64,000 bases of DNA from Streptomyces cellostaticus (GCF_001513965.1 NZ_KQ948036.1:1-64000), one strand, 5' to 3'. Numbered from the stretch's first letter, positions 28,361 to 37,158 are shown. Notes: generated by a model not told the origin, from the sequence alone. Numbers and translations: made by a program.

Positions 28361-29187
28361 GCACGCGCGGAAAGGGCCGTACTCTCCCGTTGCACGTGGT
28401 GCTGGTGGCAGTGGGCGCGGCGATGGCCGTACCGCTGCTGTATGCGCTGCTGTCCGGCTTCAAGTCCACCGACCAGCTCTCCCGCAACCCGGTCGGGCTG
28501 CCCCACCCCTGGGTGTTCTCGAACTACACCGACATCCTGGCATCGGGATCCTTCTGGCGGCTGGTCGGCAACAGCACGCTCATCGCGGTGGGGACGACGG
28601 TCATCGTCGTCGCGGTCTCCGCGCTCGCCGCTTTCTCCTTCGCGCGGTTCGCCTTCCGGGGCCGGGAGGTGCTGTTCACGCTGTTCACGATGGGGCTGAT
28701 GTTCCCCTTCGCGGTGGCCGCCCTGCCGCTGTTCCTGCTGCTGCGCTCGATGGGCCTGCTGGACAACCCGCTCGGTGTGATCCTGCCGCAGGCGGCCTTC
28801 GGGCTGCCGATGACGATCATCATCCTGCGCGGCTTCTTCCGGCAGATCCCCGGGGAACTGGAGGAGGCCGCCACCCTCGACGGCTGCGGTCCGCTCGGCT
28901 TCTTCTGGCGGGTCCTGCTGCCGATGGCGCGGCCCGCGCTCGGCACGGTCTCCGTGCTCGCCGTCGTCACCAGCTGGAACAACTTCTTCCTGCCGCTGCT
29001 GGTGTTCACCGACTCGACCTGGTGGACCATCCCCATCGGGGTCCAGCAGTTCCAGGGCCAGTACTCCACCGAGTACGCCCGCGTCTTCGCGTATCTCGTG
29101 CTCGCCATGGTCCCCGCCCTCGCCTTCTACTCGGTCGCCGAGCGCCAGCTCGTCGGCGGCCTCACCGCCGGCGCCACGAAGGGCTGA
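28357..29187 (+). CDS. bxlG: Sugar ABC transporter permease (second)
   Basis: This 276-aa MalG-type permease has six transmembrane helices and the EAA loop EEAATLDGCGPLGFFWRVLLP. ATG 28357 overlaps the bxlF stop (ATGA). A longer open frame begins at 27652, but its first 235 codons overlie bxlF in another frame and are not coding. It ends 38 bp before the xylanase. Confidence 0.85.
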   Translation: MSTRGKGRTLPLHVVLVAVGAAMAVPLLYALLSGFKSTDQLSRNPVGLPHPWVFSNYTDILASGSFWRLVGNSTLIAVGTTVIVVAVSALAAFSFARFAFRGREVLFTLFTMGLMFPFAVAALPLFLLLRSMGLLDNPLGVILPQAAFGLPMTIIILRGFFRQIPGELEEAATLDGCGPLGFFWRVLLPMARPALGTVSVLAVVTSWNNFFLPLLVFTDSTWWTIPIGVQQFQGQYSTEYARVFAYLVLAMVPALAFYSVAERQLVGGLTAGATKG

Positions 29188-29225
29188 GCGCACCCGCACA
29201 CCATTCGAGAGACAGGAGTCGCACC

Positions 29226-30275
29226 TTGCCCAGGCACAGCACGCGCCTCAGACTCGCCGGCGCCCTCGCGGCCGTCCTGGTGGCCGCCGGCCTCGCCACC
29301 GGTCCCGCCGCCCAGGCCCACGAACGGCAGCCGACGCTCGCCGATCTCGCCCGGCGTCACGGCCGCTACTTCGGCAGTGCCACCGACAACCCCGAGCTCA
29401 CCGACAGCGCCTACACCCAGACCCTCGGCAGTGAGTTCGACATGATCACACCCGGCAACGGCATGAAGTGGTACGCCACCGAGCCGCAGCAGGGCGTCTT
29501 CGACTGGGCCAACGGCGACGAGATCGTGCGTCTGGCCCGGCAGAACCACCAGCGGGTGCGCGCCCACACCCTCGTCTGGCACAGCCAGCTGCCCGGCTGG
29601 CTCACCTCGAAGCAGTGGACGGCCGCCGAACTGCGGGCCGTGCTGAAGAAGCACATCACCACGGAGGTACGGCACTACCGGGGCAAGGTCTACTCCTGGG
29701 ACGTCGTCAACGAGGCGTTCAACGAGGACGGCACCTACCGCGAGACCCTCTGGTACAAGACGCTCGGCCCCGGCTACATCGCCGACGCGCTGCGCTGGGC
29801 CCACCAGGCCGATCCGCACGCCCGGCTCTACCTCAACGACTACAACATCGAGGCCGTCGGCCCGAAGAGCGACTCCTACTACCGGCTGGCCAAGGAGCTC
29901 AAGGCCCAGGGCGTGCCGCTCGACGGCATCGGCCTCCAGGCCCATCTGGCCCTCCAGTACGGCTATCCCGCCACGCTGGAGGACAACCTCCGCCGCTTCT
30001 CCCGCCTCGGCCTCGACACCGCTCTCACCGAGGTCGACGTACGGATGCAACTGCCCGCGACCGACGACAAGCTCGCCGAGCAGGCGGCCTGGTACCGGGA
30101 CCTCACCGGGGCCTGCCTCGCGGTGCGGCGCTGCGTGGGCCTGACGATCTGGGACTACACCGACAAGTACTCCTGGATCCCGGCCTTCTTCCCGGGCGAG
30201 GGCGCGGCCCTGCCCTGGGACGAGCAGCTGAGGCCGAAGCCCGCCTACTACGCGCTGAGGGAGGCGCTGCGGTAG
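29226..30275 (+). CDS. Secreted GH10 endo-1,4-beta-xylanase
   Basis: This 349-aa enzyme has a Sec-type signal peptide (LAGALAAVLVAAGLATGPAAQA, cleavage near AQA-HE) and a single GH10 barrel; no carbohydrate-binding module follows. WDVVNEAF carries the acid/base Glu and ALTEVDVRM the nucleophile Glu. HTLVWHSQLPGWL and LTIWDYTDKYSW are further GH10 landmarks. TTG 29226 is selected because AGGAG lies 7 nt upstream and the signal peptide begins there. It is the last gene of the xylan locus and is probably co-transcribed with bxlEFG. It makes xylo-oligosaccharides that the importer takes up. Confidence 0.93.
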   Translation: MPRHSTRLRLAGALAAVLVAAGLATGPAAQAHERQPTLADLARRHGRYFGSATDNPELTDSAYTQTLGSEFDMITPGNGMKWYATEPQQGVFDWANGDEIVRLARQNHQRVRAHTLVWHSQLPGWLTSKQWTAAELRAVLKKHITTEVRHYRGKVYSWDVVNEAFNEDGTYRETLWYKTLGPGYIADALRWAHQADPHARLYLNDYNIEAVGPKSDSYYRLAKELKAQGVPLDGIGLQAHLALQYGYPATLEDNLRRFSRLGLDTALTEVDVRMQLPATDDKLAEQAAWYRDLTGACLAVRRCVGLTIWDYTDKYSWIPAFFPGEGAALPWDEQLRPKPAYYALREALR

Positions 30276-30277
30276 CG

Positions 30278-30330
30278 CGCGGCTACGGGCCGTAGCCGGC
30301 CCCGGACACGCGTCGGGGCCGGTGCGCACC
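30278..30330 (+). terminator. Tandem hairpins after the xylanase gene
   Basis: CGGCTACG-GGC-CGTAGCCG (30279-30297) is followed by CCGGCCCCG paired with CGGGGCCGG around 30297-30323. A third stem, CCGGGCGGT/ACCGCCCGG, lies near 30359-30384. No T run follows, as is common in this GC range. Confidence 0.6.
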
Positions 30331-30394
30331 ATGGGCGTGCGGCCGGCCCCTCAGATCACCGGGCGGTGCGGCGGACCGCCCGGGGTGTGATGGC

Positions 30395-30631
30395 TCAGGC
30401 GGCGGTCATCACGTGGTCCGCACCGGGCGGGCGGTGCGGGGCGATGACCCGGCCGTCGGGCAGAAGCTCACCGGTGTCCTCGAAGAGCAGGACGCCGTTG
30501 CACAGCAGACTCCATCCCTGCTCCGGGTGGTGCGCCACGAGACGGGCGGACTCCCGGTCGGCGGACTCGGCTGGCGGACACGGTGGCTGGTGCTGGCACA
30601 TGGGTGGGATCTTTCGCTCTGTCGTGGTCAT
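30395..30631 (-). CDS. DUF5999 family small protein
   Basis: This 78-aa protein contains the DUF5999 hallmark start MCQHQPPCP and HHPEQGWSLLCNGVLLFEDT, ending with LPDGRVIAPHRP. Cys and His in the first dozen residues of the core hint at metal binding. ATG 30631 has GGGGGA 5 nt upstream; the alternative ATG 30601 begins exactly at MCQHQ, the usual annotated start. Function unknown; abundant in Streptomyces. Confidence 0.8.
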   Translation of the reverse strand: MTTTERKIPPMCQHQPPCPPAESADRESARLVAHHPEQGWSLLCNGVLLFEDTGELLPDGRVIAPHRPPGADHVMTAA

Positions 30632-30829
30632 GAACGTCCCCCGTGGTGTTTGGTCGGTCGGAACCAGTGTTGTCCTCTGGGCGTCATTCCGCAGGGATTT
30701 CGCAGCACCGCTTCTCACAGGTTCATGACGCGTCACCCGGGCGGACGGTTCATTCCAACTGCACTGTCCCTTTGGGTGGTTCGAAGTGGCCGGATAGGGC
30801 TAGTCCGAGCGGAAGAGATCCTTTATTCG

Positions 30830-30861
30830 GCTCGTAAGAGCGGGTAATTGCTCGTACGAGC
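30830..30861. repeat. Two 12-bp palindromes 20 bp apart
   Basis: GCTCGTAAGAGC (30830-30841) and the perfect palindrome GCTCGTACGAGC (30850-30861) are spaced by two helical turns, an arrangement typical of cooperative repressor sites. The gap 30632-30963 holds no gene that I can support. Confidence 0.5.
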
Positions 30862-30916
30862 GCAACCCCTGGGGAACGGGAAAACAGCCGCAGGGAAAAA
30901 CGGTCGTCCGGGAAAA

Positions 30917-30953
30917 CAGGCGTACCCCGCCTCCCTCCGGGCAGCGGGGTACG
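30917..30953 (-). terminator. Rho-independent terminator of the minus-strand hypothetical gene
   Basis: On the minus strand CGTACCCCGC (30953-30944) pairs with GCGGGGTACG (30930-30921), and a TTTT-containing stretch follows. It sits 11 bp after the stop at 30964. Confidence 0.75.
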
Positions 30954-30963
30954 CGGGCGTCGG

Positions 30964-31548
30964 TCAGGCAGGTGAGCCGAGCAGCGGGACGGGGGTCGCC
31001 CGATGGGTCAGTACCGGAAGCAGCTCGGCGACCCGGTGCGGCCGGTGGGCCGAGATGCCGGGCGGGGCCGGAGCCAGCGGGACGAGCAGGTCGGTGGCGG
31101 CCGGATGGCCCTCGGCGCCGTCGGCGGCGGTGTCGCCGTGCAGCCACAGGGTGAGCATGTACAGGCCGGGTACGGACAGCAGCCGCGGCTGGTACGCCTG
31201 CTGCAGCGCCTCGGACTGGTGCAGGGCGCGCTCCGTGGAGCCGATGTACGGGCCCTCGAAGAAGTGCGAGAAGGCCCACCCGTCCGGGGTCAGCATGGTG
31301 TCGGCCGCGGCCACCGCGCGGTCCCCGCAGCGGATCAGGAAGCGCCAGCCGGCCAGCCGCGTCGCGGACAGCCCCTGCGCGGTGATCCGGTCCAGCACGT
31401 GCACGGGAAGCGGGAGTTCGGGTATCGCGGGTCCCTGGGCGACGCGCAGGGACGGGGTTCGGGCCTCGCGGACCGCGGTGGGGGAACCGAGGGCCGTGAG
31501 GACGGAGCGCAGTGCGGGCGCGGGGGCAGGGGGCACGTGCAGCGGCAT
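30964..31548 (-). CDS. Hypothetical protein
   Basis: This 194-aa predicted soluble protein begins MPLHVPPAPAPALRSVLTALG. The middle part is conserved-looking (GWRFLIRCGDRAVAAADTML, FFEGPYIGSTERALHQSEAL, VPGLYMLTLWLHGD). The strand-rich pattern could be a small ligand-binding or papain-inhibitor-like fold, but I do not recognise it. ATG 31548 has GAGAGG upstream, and a clear terminator follows. Codon usage is typical of the chromosome, so it is probably a native Streptomyces gene. Confidence 0.7.
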   Translation of the reverse strand: MPLHVPPAPAPALRSVLTALGSPTAVREARTPSLRVAQGPAIPELPLPVHVLDRITAQGLSATRLAGWRFLIRCGDRAVAAADTMLTPDGWAFSHFFEGPYIGSTERALHQSEALQQAYQPRLLSVPGLYMLTLWLHGDTAADGAEGHPAATDLLVPLAPAPPGISAHRPHRVAELLPVLTHRATPVPLLGSPA

Positions 31549-32118
31549 GGTGGGTCGCCTCTCGTTCGACAGGCGCGGCGGCGCGAGGAGGGTGGGGCGG
31601 ACGACGCTGTCTGCTCACGGGGTGGCCAGAGAGGTGGGGGCCCGGGTCGGTGAACGAAAGTGCGGCGGAGGTCTGCCGCCCGTCACCTTGACGGCAGGAA
31701 CGCGGCAGGAACCAAGACTGCGGGCGCCAACCTTCTGCCTTGTGAGCGAAGTTTATACGACACGTGTTCAGGCGGTGTTTCATCTATCGGATTCCGTTGA
31801 CCCGGTCAAGGCGTCATTCGGCCGCTGATTCGCGGTAAAAATCCCGATTTCCCGTCCGGGTGGGCGCCGCTGACCTCGTAATACACCGCTGCCGCGGACG
31901 GCCGAATGTCGTCGGCGTTTTTCACGAGGCGCTCGGGGCATACGAACGTGCGTGATGCGGCTTGCCCCGTGAATGTGCCGCGGGGAACATTCCGACAGAC
32001 TAGCGGGTGCCGGGCCCGCGCGGGACGTTATCGATCGCTTTCACTGGGCATCATCCCACCTGACCCGGGACCCCGGCGGCCGGATCTGCGGCCCGCCCAT
32101 CCGAGGAGGGACACTTCG
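31549..32118. other. 570-bp gene-free stretch between divergent genes
   Basis: I see no supportable gene here. The part from about 31690 to 31990 is relatively A/T-rich for this genome and contains TTGACG (31688-31693) and TTGACC (31797-31802), so promoters for both flanking genes probably lie here. No strong inverted repeat was found. Confidence 0.5.
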
Positions 32119-33636
32119 ATGGGGGAGAAGGTCGTGGCAGGGCAGATCGATCTGTCCGATCGCCAGCGCTACCGCGAAAAGCTCCAGAAGTGCCTGGCGG
32201 GACTGGAGCGACTGCTGGTCGAGAAGCGTTTCGATCGCCCGAAGAACCTCATGGGGGTGGAGATCGAGCTGAATCTCGCCGGTCCCGACGGCATGCCGAA
32301 AATGCTGAACGGGCAGGTGCTGGAGCGCATCGCGAGCCGCGATTTCCAAACAGAACTCGCCATGTTCAATCTGGAAGTGAACATAGCCCCACACCGGCTC
32401 GGCGGCCGGGTATTCGACCGGCTCGCCGAAGAACTGCGCACCTCGCTGGCCTATGCCGACCGGAAAGCCGCCGAGGTGGCTGCCGGGATCGTGATGATCG
32501 GCATTCTGCCCACGCTCGGCCGCGATGACCTGGTCTCCGCCAACCTCTCCGAGGCGGACCGCTACACCCTGCTCAACGAGCAGATCGTGGCCGCCCGCGG
32601 GGAGGACTTCCGCCTCGACATCGAGGGGGTGGAGCACCTGGTCTGCACCTCGAAGTCGATCGCCCCCGAGGCCGCGTGCACCTCCGTGCAACTGCACCTC
32701 CAGGTCACCCCGGCCCGCTTCGCCGACGTGTGGAACGCGGCGCAGGTGGCGTGCGCCGCGCAGATCGCCGTCGGCGCCAACTCGCCCTTCCTGTTCGGGC
32801 ACGAGCTGTGGCGCGAGTCCCGGCCGCCGCTGTTCCTGCAGGCCACCGACACCCGCCCGCCGGAACTCCAGGCCCAGGGAGTGCGGCCGCGCATCTGGTT
32901 CGGCGAGCGCTGGATCTCCTCCGCGTACGACCTGTTCGAGGAGAACGTGCGCTTCTTCCCGCCCCTGCTGCCGATCTGTGACGAGGAGGACCCGCTGGAG
33001 GTCCTCGATGCCGGCGGCATACCCAGGCTCGCCGAACTCGTCCTGCACAACGGCACGGTGTACCGCTGGAACCGGCCCGTCTACGACATCGCGGACGGCG
33101 TCCCGCACCTGCGCGTGGAGAACCGGGTGCTGCCGGCCGGGCCGACCATCACCGACGTGATCGCCAACGCGGCCTTCTACTACGGCCTGGTGCGTGCCCT
33201 CGCCGAGGAGGCGCGCCCGGTGTGGACCCGGCTGTCCTTCCGGGCGGCCGAGGCCAACTTCGACGCGGCCTGCCGGTACGGCATCGGCGCGCGGTTCGTC
33301 TGGCCGAGGCGGGGACGCTACGGCGGTACCGGTGAGGTCGACGCCGTCACCCTGGTCCGCGACGAGCTGCTGCCACTGGCCTCGGCGGGCCTGGACGCGT
33401 GGGGCGTGGAAGCCGCCGACCGGGACCTCTACCTGGGCGTCATCGAGGAGCGGTGCCGACGCCGGGTCAACGGCGCGTCCTGGCAGGCGGCCACCTTCCA
33501 CCGGGCCCTGGAACAGGGGCTCGGCCGCGAGGCAGCCCTCGCCGCCACGACCCGACGCTACGCCGAGCTGATGCATGCGGGAGAGCCGGTGCACACGTGG
33601 CCGGTGGGGTTGCCCGAGCCGGTGCCACTGGGCTGA
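32119..33636 (+). CDS. Glutamate-cysteine ligase family protein (GCS2-type carboxylate-amine ligase)
   Basis: This 505-aa protein of the GCS2 superfamily contains FDRPKNLMGVEIELNLAGP, LGGRVFDRLAEEL and ACTSVQLHLQVTPARFADVWNAAQ, the last being the substrate-binding strand of this fold. Family members join an amino group to glutamate using ATP (GshA, EgtA, YbdK). The exact substrate is not evident. Ergothioneine or mycothiol genes are not adjacent. ATG 32119 has GAGGAGGG 8 nt upstream, which excludes the longer in-frame starts. It is monocistronic or weakly linked to the CPBP protease gene 101 bp on. Confidence 0.75.
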   Translation: MGEKVVAGQIDLSDRQRYREKLQKCLAGLERLLVEKRFDRPKNLMGVEIELNLAGPDGMPKMLNGQVLERIASRDFQTELAMFNLEVNIAPHRLGGRVFDRLAEELRTSLAYADRKAAEVAAGIVMIGILPTLGRDDLVSANLSEADRYTLLNEQIVAARGEDFRLDIEGVEHLVCTSKSIAPEAACTSVQLHLQVTPARFADVWNAAQVACAAQIAVGANSPFLFGHELWRESRPPLFLQATDTRPPELQAQGVRPRIWFGERWISSAYDLFEENVRFFPPLLPICDEEDPLEVLDAGGIPRLAELVLHNGTVYRWNRPVYDIADGVPHLRVENRVLPAGPTITDVIANAAFYYGLVRALAEEARPVWTRLSFRAAEANFDAACRYGIGARFVWPRRGRYGGTGEVDAVTLVRDELLPLASAGLDAWGVEAADRDLYLGVIEERCRRRVNGASWQAATFHRALEQGLGREAALAATTRRYAELMHAGEPVHTWPVGLPEPVPLG

Positions 33637-33737
33637 GGACGGTCGGTCCACCCGGGAAGCCCCGCCCGGGCAAGCGCTCCGAATGTCGATCCGGCATGCT
33701 GTGACCTCGCATGACCGGACCGACGGCAGGAGTGCAC

Positions 33738-34532
33738 GTGGAGGCTGACCCGGTGGCCGATGCTCATCCGCGGGAGCGGTTCTCGCGGCGGATCTTCCGG
33801 GACGAGACACTGCTCGTTCTGGGGCTCTCGCTCGGGGCGAGCGGGGTGTCCGCGCTGATCAGCTTCGTCGGGTCGGTCACCAAACCCGGCGGGCTCAAGG
33901 ACCAGGCGGCCACCCTCAACGCCTCGGCCGCGCCGGGCCGCCCCTGGCTCGACCTCGCCTGGCAGCTCTTCGGCATCGCCTCCGCGCTGGTCCCGGTGGC
34001 CCTGGTCGCCCATCTGCTGCTGCGCGAGGGCGGGAGTCTGCGGACGCTGGGCTTCGACCGCACCCGTCCCTGGCTCGACCTCGGCCGGGGCGCGGGGATC
34101 GCGGCCGTGATCGGCAGCACCGGAATCGCCTTCTACCTGGCAGCCCGCGGCCTCGGCTTCAACCTCACGGTGGTGCCCGAGGCCCTGCCCGGCGTGTGGT
34201 GGAAGTACCCCGTGCTGATCCTGTCCGCGCTGCAGAACGCGATTCTCGAAGAGGTCATCGTCGTCGGCTATCTGCTGCGCAGGCTGGGACAGTTGGACTG
34301 GACCCCGGGGACCGCACTGGTGGCCAGTGCGGTCCTGCGCGGCTCGTACCACCTCTACCAGGGCATCGGCGGCTTCATCGGCAACATGGTCATGGGCGTG
34401 GTCTTCGTCTGGCTCTACCGCCGATGGGGCCGGGTCGGCCCTCTGGTCGTCGCGCACTCCCTGCTCGACATCGGCGCGTTCGTCGGCTACGCCCTGCTCG
34501 CCGGCAAGGTGGGCTGGCTGCCGACGGCCTGA
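33738..34532 (+). CDS. CPBP family intramembrane glutamic protease
   Basis: This 264-aa protein has about seven to eight transmembrane helices. The CPBP/Abi motif 1 EEVIVVGYLLRRL gives the catalytic Glu pair, motif 2 is LRGSYHLYQG, and motif 3 is VVAHSLLDIGAF. Bacterial members cleave peptides in the membrane or act in bacteriocin immunity. GTG 33738 is chosen for its AGGAG five nt upstream; ATG 33711 is an alternative. No partner gene is evident. Confidence 0.85.
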   Translation: MEADPVADAHPRERFSRRIFRDETLLVLGLSLGASGVSALISFVGSVTKPGGLKDQAATLNASAAPGRPWLDLAWQLFGIASALVPVALVAHLLLREGGSLRTLGFDRTRPWLDLGRGAGIAAVIGSTGIAFYLAARGLGFNLTVVPEALPGVWWKYPVLILSALQNAILEEVIVVGYLLRRLGQLDWTPGTALVASAVLRGSYHLYQGIGGFIGNMVMGVVFVWLYRRWGRVGPLVVAHSLLDIGAFVGYALLAGKVGWLPTA

Positions 34533-34548
34533 GGGCCGGCCTGCCCGC

Positions 34549-35361
34549 TCAGGCGAGGAGTTCGCCCTCGATGACCGTGACCGCGCGGCCGGTGAGCAGC
34601 GTGCGCTCGCCGCGCAGTCCGGTGCGGACCAGTCCGCTGCGGCGGGAGGCCTGCAGACCGGTGAGGTCGTCCCGGCCCAGGCGCGCCGACCAGTGAGGGG
34701 CGAGCGCGGTGTGGGCGCTGCCGGTGACCGGGTCCTCGTCGATGCCGACGTTCGGGAAGAAGCAGCGGGAGACGTAGTCGTAGCCGAGCGACGGGTCCTC
34801 GGCGCGGGCGGTGGCGATGATCCCGCGCGAGGAGTGGGCGCCGAGGGCCTTGTGGTCGGGGGTGAGCCCGAGCACCGTCTGCTCGTCGGCCAGCTCCACC
34901 AGCAGGTCGCCGACGTTCGGGCCCGTGTCGTACGCGACGACCGGTTCGGCACTCAGTGCCTTGCCGACCCCGGCCGGGATCTCGACCCGGGTGAGCGGTG
35001 CGGTCGGGAAGTCCAGGGTGATCGAGCCGTCGGCGCCGGGCGTGGCGACGAGCACACCGCTGCGGGTGGCGAACCGCACCGGCCCCTCGTGGGCACCGGT
35101 GGTGTGCAGGACATGGGCCGTGGCGAGTGTGGCGTGCCCGCACATCGCGACCTCGGTGACGGGCGTGAACCAGCGCAGCGCCCAGTCCGCCTCGCCGCCC
35201 TCGGGCAGGCGGTGCGCGAACGCCGTCTCGGCGTGGTTGACCTCCAGGGCGATGTTCTGGAGCCGGTCGTCGTCCGGGAAGGCGTCGTCCAGGAGCAGGA
35301 CTCCGGCCGGGTTGCCGGCGAAGGGGCGGTCGGTGAAGGCGTCGACGATTCGGATGCGCAT
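34549..35361 (-). CDS. PhzF family isomerase/epimerase-like protein
   Basis: This 270-aa protein shows the two-lobed PhzF fold: IVDAFTDRPFAGNPAGV at the N-terminus, LQNIALEVNHAETAF with the catalytic-type Glu, RWFTPVTEVAMCGHATLA, and GIDEDPVTGSAHTALAP in the second lobe. PhzF isomerises a phenazine precursor, but most homologues outside phenazine clusters have unknown substrates, and no phenazine genes are present. The ATG 35361 start matches the family's N-terminus. Confidence 0.88.
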   Translation of the reverse strand: MRIRIVDAFTDRPFAGNPAGVLLLDDAFPDDDRLQNIALEVNHAETAFAHRLPEGGEADWALRWFTPVTEVAMCGHATLATAHVLHTTGAHEGPVRFATRSGVLVATPGADGSITLDFPTAPLTRVEIPAGVGKALSAEPVVAYDTGPNVGDLLVELADEQTVLGLTPDHKALGAHSSRGIIATARAEDPSLGYDYVSRCFFPNVGIDEDPVTGSAHTALAPHWSARLGRDDLTGLQASRRSGLVRTGLRGERTLLTGRAVTVIEGELLA

Positions 35362-35405
35362 GGCGCCGACGCTAGGGCCGCGACGAGCCGCGGACCAAGG
35401 CCAAT

Positions 35406-35852
35406 TCACGAGTCCTGGACCGATTTCCGGGCGGCGGCCCGACCGGCCGCGACCCACGGGACGAACTGGGCCACGCCGAACGCGGCCTCCACGACGAGGA
35501 ACGGCCACAGCACCTGCGGACCGCCGTGCGTCAGCGCGTACGCCTGCCACGTGGCGAACAGCGTGCGGGCGACCGCGTCGAGCAGGCCGTGCAGCGGCAG
35601 CGGCCGGACGATGCGCAGCACGGCCCAGACGACCACGACCGAGCCCAGCAGGTTGGCGTACAGGGTCTGCATCGCATCGAGCGCGGGCAGTGTGCCGAGC
35701 CCGGTCGCATCCCCCGTCGCCGACAGCGCGCGGTTCACCAGCGTGTACGTCCACGGTGTCGCGAAACCGGCCGTGACGACGAGGTCGTACCAGGCACTCG
35801 CCCTGACGAGGCGCAGGTAGGCGGGGCGGGAAGGAGTGGAGGACAGCTGCAC
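35406..35852 (-). CDS. Small integral membrane protein, unknown function
   Basis: This 148-aa protein has about four hydrophobic segments (WYDLVVTAGFATPWTYTLV, MQTLYANLLGSVVVVWAVLRIV, LFATWQAYALTHGG, VLWPFLVVEAAFGVAQFVPWV). GTG 35852 has AGGAG upstream. It is divergent from a MerR gene, and a promoter with a MerR-type 20-bp spacer points at it, so it is the probable MerR target. I do not recognise the family with certainty. Confidence 0.75.
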   Translation of the reverse strand: MQLSSTPSRPAYLRLVRASAWYDLVVTAGFATPWTYTLVNRALSATGDATGLGTLPALDAMQTLYANLLGSVVVVWAVLRIVRPLPLHGLLDAVARTLFATWQAYALTHGGPQVLWPFLVVEAAFGVAQFVPWVAAGRAAARKSVQDS

Positions 35853-35890
35853 CGAAGGCTCCTGAGGTGGGTGGGGATCCGGCGCGGGTC

Positions 35891-35922
35891 ACGCTAGACA
35901 GCGGAGTACGCTCCAAGGTCAA
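35891..35922 (-). promoter_or_regulatory. MerR-type promoter with 20-bp spacer
   Basis: Read on the minus strand: TTGACC (35922-35917), a 20-nt spacer, TAGCGT (35896-35891). The dyad GGAGCGTACTCC sits in the spacer (35903-35914). Overlong spacers with a central dyad are diagnostic of MerR activators, which untwist the promoter. It drives the small membrane-protein gene. Confidence 0.75.
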
Positions 35923-35945
35923 GTCCGGGCGGCAGTGGGGGAGTC

Positions 35946-36311
35946 ATGCGCATCGGAGAGCTGGCCGCGCGAGCGGGACTGTCCAAGGACACGGTTCGTT
36001 TCTACGAGCGGATCGGGCTGATCGAGGGCCGGCGCCTGGCCAACGGCTACCGCGACTTCCCGCCCGAGACGGTGACCTGGCTGCACTACGTCCGCACCGC
36101 ACAGACCCTCGGCTTCACGCTCGCGGAGATCGCCCGGCACGGCGCGGAGCTGCGCGACGCGCCCGACAACGCCGAGGCGCTGTCCGCGCTGCTCGCGGAC
36201 AAGATCCGGATCATCGACGAGCGCATGGCCGACCTGGCCCGCCTGCGCGCCGACCTCGCCGCCCGCGTCGGCACCGGCTGCCCGCTGCGGGCGGCCGACG
36301 CGGCCGGCTGA
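35946..36311 (+). CDS. MerR family transcriptional regulator
   Basis: This 121-aa one-domain MerR has MRIGELAARAGLSKDTVRFY, a winged helix with RRLANGYRDFPPETV, then a dimerisation helix and a short tail with one Cys (GTGCPLRAADAAG). The metal-binding cysteine pair of CueR/ZntR is absent, so the effector is unknown. ATG 35946 has GGGGGAG upstream. The operator-like promoter in the intergenic gap suggests it activates the divergent membrane-protein gene. Confidence 0.88.
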   Translation: MRIGELAARAGLSKDTVRFYERIGLIEGRRLANGYRDFPPETVTWLHYVRTAQTLGFTLAEIARHGAELRDAPDNAEALSALLADKIRIIDERMADLARLRADLAARVGTGCPLRAADAAG

Positions 36312-36460
36312 GCGGCAGACGGCGGCAGACAGGCGTCCGTCCCCGGGAAGGGGCTTGCCGAAGGGGATTGTCATGCCGTCGGTGCCGATATATCGTTGAG
36401 TTATCGCGTAAGGAACGCGAGCGATTCGTGACAGATCAACGATGGAATGGAGTGATCGCG

Positions 36461-37096
36461 ATGCGCACCCACGGATTCGAGCGTGGACATCGTGAGGGCG
36501 GCATGGGCCGGCACGGCCGGGGCGGCTTCGGTGGATTCGAGGGACGGCGGGCCGCCTTCGGGCCCTTCGGCCCGGGTGGTCCCGGTTTCGGGCCCGGCGG
36601 GCCCGGATTCGGGCCGGGGCCCTGGGGGCCCCGAGGGCGCGGAGGTCCGAGGGGGCGGGCGCGGCGCGGTGACGTGCGCGCCTCGATCCTGGCCCTGCTC
36701 AAGGACCGGCCGATGCACGGTTACGAGATGATCCAAGAGATCGCCGAGCGTAGCGGCGGCGCGTGGAAGCCGAGCCCCGGCTCGGTCTACCCCACCCTCC
36801 AGATGCTGGAGGACGAGGGCCTGATCACCAGCGAGAGCGAGGGCGGCAAGAAGCTCTTCTCCCTGACCGGGAGCGGCCGCAGCGCCGCCGAGGAGGGAGC
36901 GGACGCCCCCTGGGAGGAGGCGACGCGCGGCGTCGACTGGGAGGCCCTCGGCGAGATCCGCCAGGCGGGCTTCGGCCTGATGGAGGCCTTCGGGCAGGTC
37001 TGGAAGACCGGCACGAAGGAGCAGCGCGAGAAGGCGCTGGCCGTCGTCAACGACGCCCGCAAGAAGCTGTACCTCATCCTGGCCGACGAGCACTGA
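36461..37096 (+). CDS. PadR family regulator with Gly/Pro/Phe-rich N-terminal region
   Basis: This 211-aa protein has a low-complexity region at residues about 8-65 (repeats such as FGPGGPGFGPGG) and then a PadR winged helix (ASILALLKDRPMHGYEMIQE, SPGSVYPTLQMLEDEGLI) with a C-terminal dimer helix. PadR proteins repress genes, often their own and efflux genes, in response to small aromatics or antibiotics. ATG 36461 has GGAG 8 nt upstream. Upstream, TTGTCA (36368-36373) and TATATC/TATCGT near 36389-36396 look like a promoter, and TATCG is repeated around it. A terminator follows the gene. Confidence 0.85.
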   Translation: MRTHGFERGHREGGMGRHGRGGFGGFEGRRAAFGPFGPGGPGFGPGGPGFGPGPWGPRGRGGPRGRARRGDVRASILALLKDRPMHGYEMIQEIAERSGGAWKPSPGSVYPTLQMLEDEGLITSESEGGKKLFSLTGSGRSAAEEGADAPWEEATRGVDWEALGEIRQAGFGLMEAFGQVWKTGTKEQREKALAVVNDARKKLYLILADEH

Positions 37097-37110
37097 GCCG
37101 TACGGCGGCG

Positions 37111-37144
37111 AAGGCGCCCCGTGGAGTCCTCCGCGGGGCGCCTT
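37111..37144. terminator. Terminator between padR and the SRPBCC gene
   Basis: AAGGCGCCCCG (37111-37121) and CGGGGCGCCTT (37134-37144) form a perfect 11-bp stem with a 12-nt loop between two convergent genes. Confidence 0.8.
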
Positions 37145-37158
37145 TCCCGTCCCCGGGT

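Noticed and set aside
28287..29199. 302-aa reading frame antisense to the permease bxlG
   Set aside because: It is an Arg/Gly/Glu-rich shadow without domains or a ribosome-binding site.
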